Origin: an uncultured Poribacteria bacterium
GTDB lineage: Bacteria > Poribacteria > WGA-4E > WGA-3G
DNA length: 64,000 nt
Reading direction: 5' to 3'
Assembly (NCBI GenBank): GCA_951828515.1
Contig: OX639992.1
Coordinates: 806,001 to 870,000, forward strand
The notes below the pieces were generated by a model. It was not told the DNA's origin. It saw nothing but the letters and a program-made list of their open reading frames with translations, and did not search any database. The stretch's first letter is position 1, and each line of letters opens with the position of its first letter. This document shows, piece by piece, positions 42,200 to 51,492 of the stretch. A program made the position numbers and the translations under genes.

Positions 42200-42991
42200 T
42201 TAGAGAAGGGACTTTACCATGCCGCCGTCTACCTGAATTGTGGTTCCCGTTATGTAACTGGCGCGTTCCGATGCAAGAAAAACGACTAAGGTCGCAAATT
42301 CGTCTGGATCGCCGATTCTGCCGAGCGGGATATCTGCAGTCATATTTGCGAGTGCCTCATCAAATGTAATGCCTCCCTCTTCTGCGCGAACGGTTGCGAG
42401 TTGACGAATGCGGTCAGTGAAAATAATACCCGGACAGACATTATTAACGAGGATTTTGTCTGGTGCTAACTCCGTCGCGAGGGTCTTCGCGAAGCCAATC
42501 ACACCTGTCCGTGCCATATTGGATAACATGAGTCCATCAACAGGCTGTTTGACAGAGACAGAGGTAAGGTTGATAATCCGTCCGCCACCGCGTGCTTGCA
42601 TCGTTGGCACAACAGCACGGCAGAGGTTTATTGTGCTCATCAAATTCAGATTGACGGCATCTTGATAGTCCTGTGCGCCCAAGTCATCAAATCGTCCTGC
42701 TCTGGGTCCACCAGCGTTGTTAACCAAAATGTCGATACCACCGAAGTGCGAAATCGCTGTGCTAATGAGATTTTCGACCTGTTCGGGTTGACTAACGTCG
42801 GTTGGGACTGCTAAAACTTCTGCACCGGTCTGGTTGCGAATGTCATCTGCTGTTGCTGCCAGAGCATCTCTATCTCTCGCGCAGATGGTGACCTTCGCTC
42901 CTTCATGTGCTAAACCGAGGGCGATCGCGCGCCCGAGTCCTTTGCTGGAGGCACCTACGACTGCAATTTTATCCGTGAGTCCGAGATTCAT
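42200..42991 (-). CDS. Short-chain dehydrogenase/reductase with an atypical active site
   Basis: A 263-residue Rossmann protein: VVGASSKGLGRAIALGLA (about 11-28) binds NAD(P), NNAGGPRAG is the structural motif, and the C-terminal TTIQVDGGM is typical of FabG-like members. The catalytic Tyr-x3-Lys is missing. After the Ser block (LTSVSVKQPV) the line reads LMLSNMARTGV, where Ser and Arg stand in for Tyr and Lys. A known SDR subgroup has this pattern, and its chemistry is unclear. ATG 42991 is directly preceded by the tail of repeat B (CCGCAAGGAATAATTAAAAA). Confidence 0.85.
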   Translation of the reverse strand: MNLGLTDKIAVVGASSKGLGRAIALGLAHEGAKVTICARDRDALAATADDIRNQTGAEVLAVPTDVSQPEQVENLISTAISHFGGIDILVNNAGGPRAGRFDDLGAQDYQDAVNLNLMSTINLCRAVVPTMQARGGGRIINLTSVSVKQPVDGLMLSNMARTGVIGFAKTLATELAPDKILVNNVCPGIIFTDRIRQLATVRAEEGGITFDEALANMTADIPLGRIGDPDEFATLVVFLASERASYITGTTIQVDGGMVKSLL

Positions 42992-43020
42992 TTTTTAATT
43001 ATTCCTTGCGGTTAAACAAC
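42992..43020 (-). repeat. Repeat family B tail, copy 6, abutting a start codon
   Basis: Only the AACCGCAAGGAATAATTAAA-type tail is recognisable, ending at ATG 42991. Confidence 0.6.
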
Positions 43021-43343
43021 GGGGGTTGCGGTATTGACGTGCCTTTCAGAGGATCTGAAGAAATACCCAAGCAAAAACCCTTCCATTTCATTACAGGCTA
43101 CAAGTTTTGGTTAAGATTTAAGACAGGACCTCCCCTTCATATCGCGCCTTCCGCTGAATCCTATGCATCCTAATTTTAGCCATCACCACAAGGCCCTACA
43201 TCCTTTCAAAAACAGAATCAATGTTACGCCGTTAAGTATAACACTCTGACACTGCAATGTCAAGCGCAATTTCTGTTACACGGATGTGTAAATATTTTGT
43301 CAAAGGTTTGGGTGTTGGCGGTTGGTTGTAGGAAGCTCTTATT

Positions 43344-43387
43344 GTCTGAATCAGGATTTACAGGATTAGAGAATTTACAGGATTAGG
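43344..43387 (+). repeat. Intergenic repeat family A, copy 5
   Basis: TCTGAATCAGGATTTACAGG followed by ATTAGAGAATTTACAGGATT, in the same orientation as copy 1. Confidence 0.7.
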
Positions 43388-43499
43388 GACGCTGCTTGAT
43401 CGCCATCTGCCCTTTGTGGAATTATTGGAATATTTTCTTAAACTTCACCAAACCGCACCTATCTGATCCTGCAACTTGGGCGAGATTTGCAACCTTGTT

Positions 43500-43528
43500 C
43501 GCTGATTGCTGATTGCTGACTGCTGATG
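43500..43528 (+). repeat. Short tandem array of GCTGATT-type heptamers
   Basis: Four imperfect heptamers GCTGATT, GCTGATT, GCTGACT, GCTGATG. Similar runs occur near 5345, 47450, 56650 and 56735. Confidence 0.5.
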
Positions 43529-43534
43529 GCTATT

Positions 43535-46072
43535 CTACTTCCGAATCAACATCTTTCGTGTTGTTGTGAAATCCCCAGCAGACAGCGTATAAAAATAAAC
43601 GCCACTTGCCACGCGTTCCTCTTGTTCATTTCTACCATCCCAATACGCGGCGCGGCTTTTGCCGTGATACGTTCCCGCAGATCGATGCCCCAATGCCAAG
43701 GTCCGCACCAATGTCCCATCCATGAAGTAGATACGCAATGTCGCTTCCGCAGGCTCAGATAACTGATAGGGTATCCACGTCTCTGGATTGAACGGGTTCG
43801 GATAGTTTGCTGAGAGACGGGTTTCTGTTGGAATTGCTAAGGTTGCGAGGAGGTATTCAAGCGCGGCAATTCCTTTTTTCATAGCGTCTGGATGAGAGTA
43901 TAAGGAATCCGTTTGGATATTGTGGCTTTTGGCTTGATGAATCCACTTCTGTAAGTCTGCAGTTGTCAGTGCGTGCCGTCCTTGAGTGTGTAACGCAGGT
44001 GCTGCCGGTACGTCCCGTAGTAAACTCGCAACCAAGAGGAGATCGGTAACATTAACAATCCCATCTCTGTTAACATCTGGATTTCGCTGAAGTGTACCTT
44101 TAATAGTTTTGCCGAAATTTGAAGCAACCAATACGAGATCTGCTACGTTGACGCTTCCATCTCTATTGACATCGGCGTTATTTTTCGTAAGTGCGGAGTT
44201 CTCTGCTTTGAGCGTGTAGTTCTGTCGTCTAATATTTCCGTGGACATCAATTACTTGAAGTGCTATGTTGTTAGTTTGACGGGTCGTTAAAATGGAGGTG
44301 CTGAATTCAAGGGTACTGCTTTGCGTGTTTAAATCCTTACAACTGTGCAACCTAATGCCGGGTGCTGGGTCTATCCCAGTCGTCGGGACCAGTAACTGCG
44401 CTTGATATATACCATCTGCATCCGTTATTTCAAATTGGAGCGTAAAGTTTCTCGCGTTTGGCAGGTAAGTTGATGGTGTGAGCATCTGAATCGTTGTCGG
44501 TTCATCAAAGGCGGTTTGATCGGTGTTGAAGAGGCGATTTACGTTCAACCATTTGGCGGCACACTTAGACAATCGGTTTGGTGCTGCGCCGTAGGACATG
44601 ATGTATGACACATCACGAAAGTCATGCTCTAAGCCGAAAGCGTGTCCAAGTTCATGCGCCGCCACAACAACACCATACGTGCCCTCGAAACACGTGCCGG
44701 AGGCAGGGATGACGGAGCGTCCGCCTTGAGTCCTTACCAAAAGTTCATTTTCATACCAATCGCCACCACCGACACCGCATTTGTTTTCCGCCCCAATAAA
44801 TTCACTGCTGACCTCTGCAACGATGAAATAGATGTGCTTCCCCGTGTCAAACAAAGTCGCGACTTCATTGTAGATTTTGTTCGCTGTGTCTGTGTGATAA
44901 TATTGATCTCTGAACTGTCCCTCAACGCGGTATGCCTGTGTATGTCCAGTTTCGTTGGTTTCAACCGTGAAAGTCTTCCTGCCGAATCCGTTAATTTCCA
45001 TCTGGTCTGCATAAAAGCGCTGTACATCTCTTATGAGCGTATCCAATTTGTGCCAGATACCCGGTTGCGCGATGCGGTCTCGGGGAGTGAAATAGACAAC
45101 TCGGACCATATCTTGATTCAGGGTGCTATAGGGTGTTACGTCCCAAATTCGAACCGTCCCATCTGCGCCACTGCTAATGAGTCTGTTCCCATCCGGAGAG
45201 AAGGTGGTAGTTCTAACCCAATCTGTATGTCCGGTAAGGGTAACAATGTTCTCGCCTGTCCCAACTTTCCAGAGGTGTATAGATTTGTAACTTGTAGCAG
45301 CAAGTTTACTGCTATCAGGCGAAAAACTAATTTCAGAGATTGTGCTATTAGAGGTTAGCGTGCCATGCGGTTCCCAATTTGGTACGTTCCATAACTTAAC
45401 CTGCCCTGCGTACCCAGCCGCCGCAAGGAGTTGATCGTCTGGGGAGAACTGGACGGTATAGACGGAATCGGCATCAGCATGGAGTTGCGTAACAGCCCGA
45501 TGGTTTTGGAGGTCCCAGACATTAACCTGTCCGCTGTTATCTCCGGTGGCGAGAAGTGTGCCGTTGTTGGAAAACGCAACCGCCCAGACCCAGTCATGGT
45601 GCTCGAAGGTCACTATTTGGTTGAGCGTGTAGGCATCCCAAAGTTTCGCATGTCTACCGCCAGTTGCTATTGTTTGACCACTTGGAGAGAAGGTGACCGC
45701 TTTGACTTGTGAACGGGTACGATCGGTTATATGATCACGGGTTGCGATATGGTGTTTGTGGTTGATATTCCACAATTTGAGGACATGATCGTCGCCACCG
45801 CTGGCGAGAAGCGTGCCGTCTGGGGAAAAGGCGATGGAATTAACGGTATCATCGTGGCGACCCAACGTTACTGAGGTCCCGTTCCGCAGGTTCCACAGCT
45901 TTATTTCGCCAGTGTCGCCAGCACTGGCAACGATGGAAGGATTCACGGGAGAATATGAGACCGTTTGGACCTTGCTGCCGTGCTTAAATAAGATGTGTTC
46001 TGCTTGGGCAACAGCAGTGAGTGGAAGCGTTAGTGAAGCGGTTATTATAAGAAACAGATGCTTGAATTGCAT
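43535..46072 (-). CDS. Secreted WD40 propeller fused to a metzincin protease, dockerin repeats and a C-terminal sorting-type domain
   Basis: An 845-residue exported protein. Order: signal peptide ending AVAQA (1-23); seven WD40 blades (about 30-320) with FSPDG...LWD marks; a metzincin-like region with zinc motif HELGHAFGLEHD (about 471-482) and Met-turn SYIMSYG; two dockerin repeats (DVNRDGSVNVADL and DVNRDGIVNVTDL, about 640-690); and a C-terminal beta domain with NYPNPFNPETWIPYQL (about 757-772), like FlgD-type or type IX sorting domains. The zinc ligands are complete, so proteolysis outside the cell is plausible, with the propeller as binding part. No transport system for such domains is in the window. 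Confidence 0.85.
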   Translation of the reverse strand: MQFKHLFLIITASLTLPLTAVAQAEHILFKHGSKVQTVSYSPVNPSIVASAGDTGEIKLWNLRNGTSVTLGRHDDTVNSIAFSPDGTLLASGGDDHVLKLWNINHKHHIATRDHITDRTRSQVKAVTFSPSGQTIATGGRHAKLWDAYTLNQIVTFEHHDWVWAVAFSNNGTLLATGDNSGQVNVWDLQNHRAVTQLHADADSVYTVQFSPDDQLLAAAGYAGQVKLWNVPNWEPHGTLTSNSTISEISFSPDSSKLAATSYKSIHLWKVGTGENIVTLTGHTDWVRTTTFSPDGNRLISSGADGTVRIWDVTPYSTLNQDMVRVVYFTPRDRIAQPGIWHKLDTLIRDVQRFYADQMEINGFGRKTFTVETNETGHTQAYRVEGQFRDQYYHTDTANKIYNEVATLFDTGKHIYFIVAEVSSEFIGAENKCGVGGGDWYENELLVRTQGGRSVIPASGTCFEGTYGVVVAAHELGHAFGLEHDFRDVSYIMSYGAAPNRLSKCAAKWLNVNRLFNTDQTAFDEPTTIQMLTPSTYLPNARNFTLQFEITDADGIYQAQLLVPTTGIDPAPGIRLHSCKDLNTQSSTLEFSTSILTTRQTNNIALQVIDVHGNIRRQNYTLKAENSALTKNNADVNRDGSVNVADLVLVASNFGKTIKGTLQRNPDVNRDGIVNVTDLLLVASLLRDVPAAPALHTQGRHALTTADLQKWIHQAKSHNIQTDSLYSHPDAMKKGIAALEYLLATLAIPTETRLSANYPNPFNPETWIPYQLSEPAEATLRIYFMDGTLVRTLALGHRSAGTYHGKSRAAYWDGRNEQEERVASGVYFYTLSAGDFTTTRKMLIRK

Positions 46073-46184
46073 AGGATCTGCAGCTTGAATCGGTTGCTCT
46101 GTAACTTCGGTTGAACGTAGAGAAACCTAACGATTATAGTCTGTTTTACAGAGCGTTGATAATATGCTGTCCTTCGGAATAAAA

Positions 46185-47222
46185 TTATTGGGTTTGTGCC
46201 ATGGGAACATTCCATTTTTCGGAATACTCGCGAAGGTGCTGATAGATGGTATCGGGTATATCAATGCCGTTTGCGAGACGGTGCGCTCGGGTATTCGCTT
46301 CAAAGTCACCAGGGACTAACACCTCATCAAAACCGGAAGCAGGCGGGGTCGCCTTAATCACATCTAAAAACGCCCGAACCCCTTCTTGATACTCGGCAAG
46401 CGGTGTGAACGCGTTGACATCAATGACCTGCATGTAGAGACCCCCCATCTGTCCAGCCTCAGTATTAAATGCACCTCCCAATCCACCGAGCAGTGCCACG
46501 AAGAGGGAAAGCGCGTAGCCTTTGTGCCTTCCAAAAGCGAGAAGATGCCCACCATCACGGTATTCAGCAGTTTTTACGGTCGGATTGCCCTGTTTGTCAA
46601 CAACACATCCCTCCGGCAAATCTCGTTTTTCGCTGTCGGCGACGTAGGTTTTACCGTTTGCGATCATGCTCGTTGCGAAGTCGATGAGAAACGGCGTGTC
46701 ATCACCCGTCGGTATACCGATAGCGATGGGGTTTGTGCCGAGTGCACCGACTGCACCACCGAACGGGAGAATACCGCCGCCGCCCTTTGAACCCCCACCA
46801 ACGGTGACGATTCCGATATATCCTGATTCCGCGGCTTCTTGCGCGTATTCCCCGACTCTGCCGATATGTCCCGTCCGAGTGAGTGTCGCAAAACAGGTGC
46901 GCGCCGTTTGCGCTTTTTCGATCGCACGCCGAACAGCATAGCGAGCAGTATAGTGCCCAAAACCGTTTCCACCATCAATATGAAGTGTGTTGTCGGTTTC
47001 CCGTAGTACATTTGGCTCGGCATCGGGACGGATACCGCCACCCTCGATCCCATCGAGATACGAAGGAATCCGAAGTACACCATGCGAATCGTGTCCAGCG
47101 AGATTCGCTTTTATCAGAATCTCGGCAACGTTATCCGCTATGTGCTGCGGTGTGCCTGCCGCCACAAATAGGTTGTTGGTAAATGCCTGAAGATGTGCGG
47201 CTTCAAATATGTGCCTTTTCAT
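46185..47222 (-). CDS. Ldh-family (malate/L-lactate dehydrogenase type) oxidoreductase, copy 1
   Basis: A 345-residue NAD(P)-dependent enzyme of the YlbC/AllD/DpkA superfamily, which includes delta-1-pyrroline-2-carboxylate/piperideine-2-carboxylate reductases as well as malate, ureidoglycolate and sulfolactate dehydrogenases. ANLAGHDSHGVLRIPSYL with the catalytic His, the GHIGRVGEYAQEAAE block, the GTNPIAIGIPT substrate/cofactor segment, and FGRHKGYALSLF are all present. ATG 47222 is abutted by repeat B, which gives CCGCAAGGAAAATTAAAAAA as leader. The paralogue is at 47474. Context with 48933 and 49922 suggests an imino-acid reductase role. Confidence 0.88.
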   Translation of the reverse strand: MKRHIFEAAHLQAFTNNLFVAAGTPQHIADNVAEILIKANLAGHDSHGVLRIPSYLDGIEGGGIRPDAEPNVLRETDNTLHIDGGNGFGHYTARYAVRRAIEKAQTARTCFATLTRTGHIGRVGEYAQEAAESGYIGIVTVGGGSKGGGGILPFGGAVGALGTNPIAIGIPTGDDTPFLIDFATSMIANGKTYVADSEKRDLPEGCVVDKQGNPTVKTAEYRDGGHLLAFGRHKGYALSLFVALLGGLGGAFNTEAGQMGGLYMQVIDVNAFTPLAEYQEGVRAFLDVIKATPPASGFDEVLVPGDFEANTRAHRLANGIDIPDTIYQHLREYSEKWNVPMAQTQ

Positions 47223-47300
47223 TTTTTTAATTTTCCTTGCGGTTCGGTAAGGAGGGTTAAGTAAATGACGTTTATCGCCGTATATCTAAAGAGATGCCCC
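47223..47300 (-). repeat. Repeat family B, copy 7, abutting a start codon
   Basis: On the minus strand CCGCAAGGAAAATTAAAAAA runs directly into ATG 47222. The body is reduced, keeping a CGTATATCT-like inner part. Confidence 0.65.
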
Positions 47301-47473
47301 ACGGAATGCCACACGCGCAAATGTAATACGAGGAATGGATTTAGTCTATCCCCAGACTAAATCCTGTGTTGATTCGCAAAAATCCCTCCATTCCGTTACG
47401 GGCTACAGGCTTTGCTGGTGGGGTTTGCAATCCCACCCTCTGATCGCTGATTGCTGACCGCTGACTGCGATTT

Positions 47474-48550
47474 CTAAATCGGACTGTAGTGTGCCTTGTC
47501 GTCGTCTTCTATAGCATCTTCGCCGATGGAAACACCGAGTTCGTCTGCACACTCTTGAAGTTGGTTGTAGATGGTATCGGGTATCTCAATCCCTTCCACC
47601 AACCGCTGTGTGCGGAACCGGTGTTCAAAATCACCAGGAACCAGTACTTCATCGAAACCGGGTGCTGGCGGTGTAGATTTAATCCCGTCTAAGAAGGCTC
47701 TCACGCCTTTTTGGTAGTCCTCGACCGGTGTGAAGGCACTGACATCAACGGCTTGCATGAAAATGCCGCCCATCCTGCCGCTTTCTGTGTCATAAGTTCC
47801 TGCCAATCCACCGAGGAGACAGGTGAACATAGCGAGTGCGTAACCTTTATGCTTCCCGAATGCGAGGAGCGCACCGCCATCATAGAAATCGGCGGGCTTG
47901 ACGCTCGGCATCCCGTTTTTATCAAGGATGCAGCCCTCAGGTAAATCGATCCCTTTGCTTCGCGCGACCTGTATCTTCCCTTCAGCAACCATGCTCGTTG
48001 CGTAGTCAACGATAAAGGGACTGTCGTCGCCAGTCGGCACGCCCAAAGCGATCGGATTTGTGCTGAAGGTGCCTTGCGAACCACCATAAGGGACTGTCGG
48101 TCCCCCGCCTTTACCACCCGACCCGACGCTGATCAGTCCGATACATCCAGCTTTCGCCGCCGCTTCTGCATACTCGCCAAGGCGTCCGATATGCCCAGTG
48201 TTGCTGATGCTGACAGAACAGGAAACAGCGGTTTTTGCCTTCTCAATGGCTTTGCTAATTGACCAGCGCGAGACATAGTGTCCAAAGCCGCGTTGCCCAT
48301 CAACGCGTAAAGTATTGAGAGTGTCAGCGAGGATTTTGGGTTCCGCAGTGGGGTCCAATTGTCCTGCATCGATGCCACGTAGATAAGCGGGAACACGCAG
48401 CACACCGTGCGAGTCGTGTCCAGCAAGGTTAGCATTGACAAGGATTTCAGAGACATCCTCTGCGATATGCCGCGACGCACCAGCAGCGACAAAAATGTTG
48501 CGTGCAATTGCGTGAAGGTGTGGTGCCTGAAGTAAATGCGTCTTTTCCAT
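47474..48550 (-). CDS. Ldh-family (malate/L-lactate dehydrogenase type) oxidoreductase, copy 2
   Basis: A 358-residue paralogue of 46185-47222. The same blocks are present: ANLAGHDSHGVLRVPAYL, GHIGRLGEYAEAAAK, FSTNPIALGVPTGDDSPFIVDYA and FGKHKGYALAMF. It is moderately diverged, so the pair may act on different substrates. ATG 48550 has AGGAGG at an unusually long distance (about 14 nt), with an intervening ATAAATTAAAAA like the tail of repeat B. It is followed by a 251-nt gap containing repeats before the other copy. Confidence 0.88.
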   Translation of the reverse strand: MEKTHLLQAPHLHAIARNIFVAAGASRHIAEDVSEILVNANLAGHDSHGVLRVPAYLRGIDAGQLDPTAEPKILADTLNTLRVDGQRGFGHYVSRWSISKAIEKAKTAVSCSVSISNTGHIGRLGEYAEAAAKAGCIGLISVGSGGKGGGPTVPYGGSQGTFSTNPIALGVPTGDDSPFIVDYATSMVAEGKIQVARSKGIDLPEGCILDKNGMPSVKPADFYDGGALLAFGKHKGYALAMFTCLLGGLAGTYDTESGRMGGIFMQAVDVSAFTPVEDYQKGVRAFLDGIKSTPPAPGFDEVLVPGDFEHRFRTQRLVEGIEIPDTIYNQLQECADELGVSIGEDAIEDDDKAHYSPI

Positions 48551-48932
48551 TTTTTAATTTATGGCCTCCTGATCTGCCCTCCATTTCATTACGGGCAGGT
48601 TTCTGATCAGTTCGTGGCTGCGTTTGCTAAAGTTGAAAGTCGTAGAAAAGTATGCCCCTATTTTATAGGATTTGCTTTTTTTGTCAACATCAAAAACGGC
48701 AGTCAGCAAAGGCATTCAATTCTCCCATAATTTCGATTTTCTGCCTGGGAACCCTTCGCTGTAGGAGCGAGTTCCAGCTCGCGATGCCTTCGCGTGAATG
48801 CTCAAAAAACCGACACTTGAATGGCTCTGTAGTTAAACATGACTCCAAACCGTAGCCTGCAACATCGGCGCAGGCGGATAGAAGGAACGCACGTTAAAGT
48901 ACAAAGGCACGTTGTTCCTCCGCAAGGTAAAA
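48551..48932. other. Intergenic region with hairpin and repeats
   Basis: No gene. It holds a nested hairpin with outer arms CTGATC (48569) / GATCAG (48605) and inner arms TGCCC / GGGCA, a family E module (48761-48795), and repeat B copy 3 running into the stop codon at 48933. Confidence 0.55.
48761..48795 (+). repeat. Repeat family E module
   Basis: GTAGGAGCGAGTTCCAGCTC then GCGATGCCTTCGCG, the inverse of the module at 5404-5475. Confidence 0.5.
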
Positions 48933-48937
48933 TTAAA
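48855..48937 (+). repeat. Repeat family B, copy 3 (stop-codon-supplying tail)
   Basis: GCCTGC-AACATCGGC-GCAGGC hairpin, inner AACGCACGTTAAAGTACAAA, and tail CCGCAAGGTAAAATTAAAG. The TAA stop of the gene ending at 48933 lies within the tail. Confidence 0.75.
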
Positions 48938-49901
48938 GAGTCATTTCAACGATGGTGCCTAATCCTTTGGCTTCTGCTTCTGCAAGTACCACGGATCCTG
49001 CGACCGCATCTTGCACCGCCACGCCTACCGATTTGAAGAACGTGATTTCGTCGTCTGATTGGCGTCCCTCCTTGTCACCGTTGACGATTTCGCCGATTTC
49101 GGCATCAATTTCAGCGTTCGGAATAATAAGGTCTCCCGCCTCTTCCAAACAGGCTTCCCGCGAATCGACCACAATTCGGGATGCCTTTCTGATCGTCGTC
49201 GTATCAACTTCCCTTTTTTCTGGGACAAACGTGCCAACAGCTGTGATGTGTGTACCCGGTCGCAGAGTGGCTCCCTCAAAAAGTGGGGTTGCGGATGTCG
49301 TCGCACATACAACGATGTCAGCATCCTCCACTACCTGTTGCGGATCTGATACGAGATTAGTTTCTGGGGCATCTGTCCACGCTGAGATCTCAGTGGCGAG
49401 TTGTTGTGCTGAGGCTTTTGTACGACTGATGAGGTTGACGCGCGCAATGTCCCTGACCGCCATCACTGCCTGCAACTGTGCCCTCGCCTGTACGCCTGCT
49501 CCAAATAAGCCAACGGTTTTCGCGTCTTGTCGAGCAAGCACATCTGCGGCTACACCACCACCGGCTCCCGTTCGGATAGCAGTGAGGCTGCTGCCGTCCA
49601 TGAATGCTTTTGGGAGTCCTGTCGCTGGGTCGAGCACTAAAACTGTCGCGGCGATGCGAGGCAAATTGAGGTTCGGATTATCGTCGTAAACCGAGACGAC
49701 TTTAATGCCAAACTCGCTACGTTCAGGCAGATGGGCAGGCATTAGGAGCGTAACCCCTTTGTCGGTGGAAATATGTTGCCGTGGCGGGGCAGTCACCTTG
49801 CCTGCCGAAAGTTGACCATAGGCGTGCCGCATTGCATCAATTGCTTTGGACATCGGCAAGGCTGTTCGGACATCGGCGGCAGATAGAATTCTAATGTGCA
49901 T
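48933..49901 (-). CDS. Ornithine cyclodeaminase / mu-crystallin family reductase
   Basis: A 322-residue NAD(P)-binding protein. MSKAIDAMRHAYGQL, PPRQHI, the substrate-side SEFGIKVVSVYDDNP, the Rossmann motif VGLFGAGVQARAQLQAV (about 129-145) and the GTHITAVGTF block mark the family. Members include ornithine cyclodeaminase, alanine dehydrogenase and delta-1-pyrroline-2-carboxylate reductase (LhpI). Because it lies 20 nt from a cis-3-hydroxyproline dehydratase-like gene, the last activity is the best guess: reduction of pyrroline-2-carboxylate to L-proline. Its stop codon lies in repeat B. Confidence 0.85.
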   Translation of the reverse strand: MHIRILSAADVRTALPMSKAIDAMRHAYGQLSAGKVTAPPRQHISTDKGVTLLMPAHLPERSEFGIKVVSVYDDNPNLNLPRIAATVLVLDPATGLPKAFMDGSSLTAIRTGAGGGVAADVLARQDAKTVGLFGAGVQARAQLQAVMAVRDIARVNLISRTKASAQQLATEISAWTDAPETNLVSDPQQVVEDADIVVCATTSATPLFEGATLRPGTHITAVGTFVPEKREVDTTTIRKASRIVVDSREACLEEAGDLIIPNAEIDAEIGEIVNGDKEGRQSDDEITFFKSVGVAVQDAVAGSVVLAEAEAKGLGTIVEMTL

Positions 49902-49921
49902 ATAAGTGAAAACCCAATAAT

Positions 49922-51025
49922 TTAAGATATGTGAACCACCGCTTCGCCTAACACATCCATGTTAGGTGTGATTCCCAAGCCCGGTTGTGTTGAGGCTGCC
50001 ATCCTGCCGTTGGTGCGTTGGGGTGCCCCTGCCGCCGTGCTAACGGTGACGTAACTATTGAAATCTGTCGCCGTGAAAAGAAACGCTGTCGGTGTACTGT
50101 GAGCGAGGTGCGCAATGGCAGCGGTTGTAATATCACCGCCCCAGCTATCTTCAATTGTCATCGCAATTCCGAGTTCAATGCATAGGTCTCTGGCGAGTTT
50201 CGCTTTGGTGAGTCCACCGAATTTGCTAATTTTAATGTTGACGACATCCATCGCCCGATCGGCGTGACCGCGTAACAACGCTTGAATGCTGTCTATTGTC
50301 TCGTCAAGAACAAAGGGGTGCCCTGTCCGCTGACGGATAGCAAGGCATTCTTCATAGGAGAGACACGGTTGTTCGATATAGACATCCACATCGCTCACAC
50401 CTCGGACGACACGGGCGGCTTCGTGCATCAACCAACCCGTATTCGCATCCGCAATAAGTACATCTCCGGGTTGCATCAGTTCGGCAACCGCTCGGATACG
50501 TTCAATGTCGGTGTTCGGATCGCTACCCACTTTCAACTGGAATTTGCGGTATCCTTCCGCACGATAGGTGGCAACTTTCGCCGCCATCTCGTCGGGAGAT
50601 TGTTGCGAAATCGCACGATAGAGCATGAAATCCGACCCGTACCTCCCACCGAGAAGCGTACAGACCGATTGGTTGGCGACCTTGCCAAGGATGTCCCAAC
50701 ACGCTATGTCGATCGCTGATTTTACGTACGGATGTCCCTTGAGGGCGATATCCATGCGTTGGTTGAGTGGGAGCAGTTGAGTCGGATCTTCACCGATAAG
50801 GTGAGGCGCGAGTTCGGTGATCCCTGTGCGGGTCCCTGCCGCGTATGCGGGAAGATAGAACGGTCCCAGTGGACAAACCTCGCCGTAGCCGGTGATACCT
50901 TCGTCCGTCTCAACCGAGACGATGGTGCTGTCGAAAACAGATACAGATTTCCCGCCAGACCAGTTATAACTGCCTTCGTAGAGTGGGAGGTCAACTTGAT
51001 AAGCATTAATACATCGAATTTTCAT
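49922..51025 (-). CDS. Enolase-superfamily dehydratase, probably cis-3-hydroxy-L-proline dehydratase
   Basis: A 367-residue mandelate racemase/muconate cycloisomerase-type enzyme. [48 protein letters not shown], the first catalytic Lys in RKFQLKVG (about 164), metal ligands in ADANTG, IEQPC and LDETI, and the second Lys in [10 protein letters not shown] (about 265) are visible. EDSWGGDI with [11 protein letters not shown] matches the subgroup recalled as cis-3-hydroxy-L-proline dehydratases, which yield delta-1-pyrroline-2-carboxylate. ATG 51025 lacks a strong Shine-Dalgarno. It is probably first in an operon with 48933. Confidence 0.85.
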   Translation of the reverse strand: MKIRCINAYQVDLPLYEGSYNWSGGKSVSVFDSTIVSVETDEGITGYGEVCPLGPFYLPAYAAGTRTGITELAPHLIGEDPTQLLPLNQRMDIALKGHPYVKSAIDIACWDILGKVANQSVCTLLGGRYGSDFMLYRAISQQSPDEMAAKVATYRAEGYRKFQLKVGSDPNTDIERIRAVAELMQPGDVLIADANTGWLMHEAARVVRGVSDVDVYIEQPCLSYEECLAIRQRTGHPFVLDETIDSIQALLRGHADRAMDVVNIKISKFGGLTKAKLARDLCIELGIAMTIEDSWGGDITTAAIAHLAHSTPTAFLFTATDFNSYVTVSTAAGAPQRTNGRMAASTQPGLGITPNMDVLGEAVVHIS

Positions 51026-51492
51026 ATTTTTAGTTATGTGCCAAGCGTGAAACGACGTGATTGATAATTGGGACGGGCGTGAGCAGAAGGGGTATCAAAA
51101 TTTCTCACTGCACCACAATCTATTGTGAGGATAATAACATGTTTGACAAAAACCGTCAAGAAAAGAGCTGTTTAGTAGTAGTGGTTCTACGATGCGGTTC
51201 CTACGGGGTAGATACAATATCTATCTCTACGAGGGAGAACACGTTTCTCTATACCGAATTCACGTTACTACAGGAATGAATATCACGATTCCGATAAGAA
51301 GTCGACAACCTAACGCCAGTACTATTCCTTCTTGGATTTTGTTTGCGTTATGGCTACAGTCACTGATGTAAACAGCGAAGAAACTCACAATCGATGCAAC
51401 GAAGATTTTGAACATGTCGATGACCTCCTGAAAAACAATAATGGAGTTAACTCTACTCTAAACAGAGACAACAGAGCTAATGTGAACACAAT
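51026..51492. other. Gap without a supported gene
   Basis: Short frames here have no ribosome-binding site or family likeness. A degenerate GATGCGGTTCCTAC unit like repeat D is at about 51190-51207. Promoters for the leftward dehydratase gene are probably here but were not resolved. Confidence 0.5.

Larger units (their letters stand above)
43021..43534. other. Repeat-rich intergenic region
   Basis: No gene seen. It contains a CCATTTCATTACAGGCTACA unit (compare 47390 and 48580), repeat A copy 5 (43344-43387) and a GCTGATT/GCTGACT short tandem array (43500-43528). Confidence 0.55.

Noticed and set aside
43500-43528. CRISPR-like regular repeats
   Set aside because: Heptamer units without spacers. 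No array of 25-40 bp direct repeats with unique spacers was seen anywhere in the window, and no cas genes.
48952-49689. Plus-strand frame opposite the ornithine cyclodeaminase-family gene
   Set aside because: Ser/Thr/Ala-rich shadow translation of the opposite strand; the minus-strand protein has clear family motifs.
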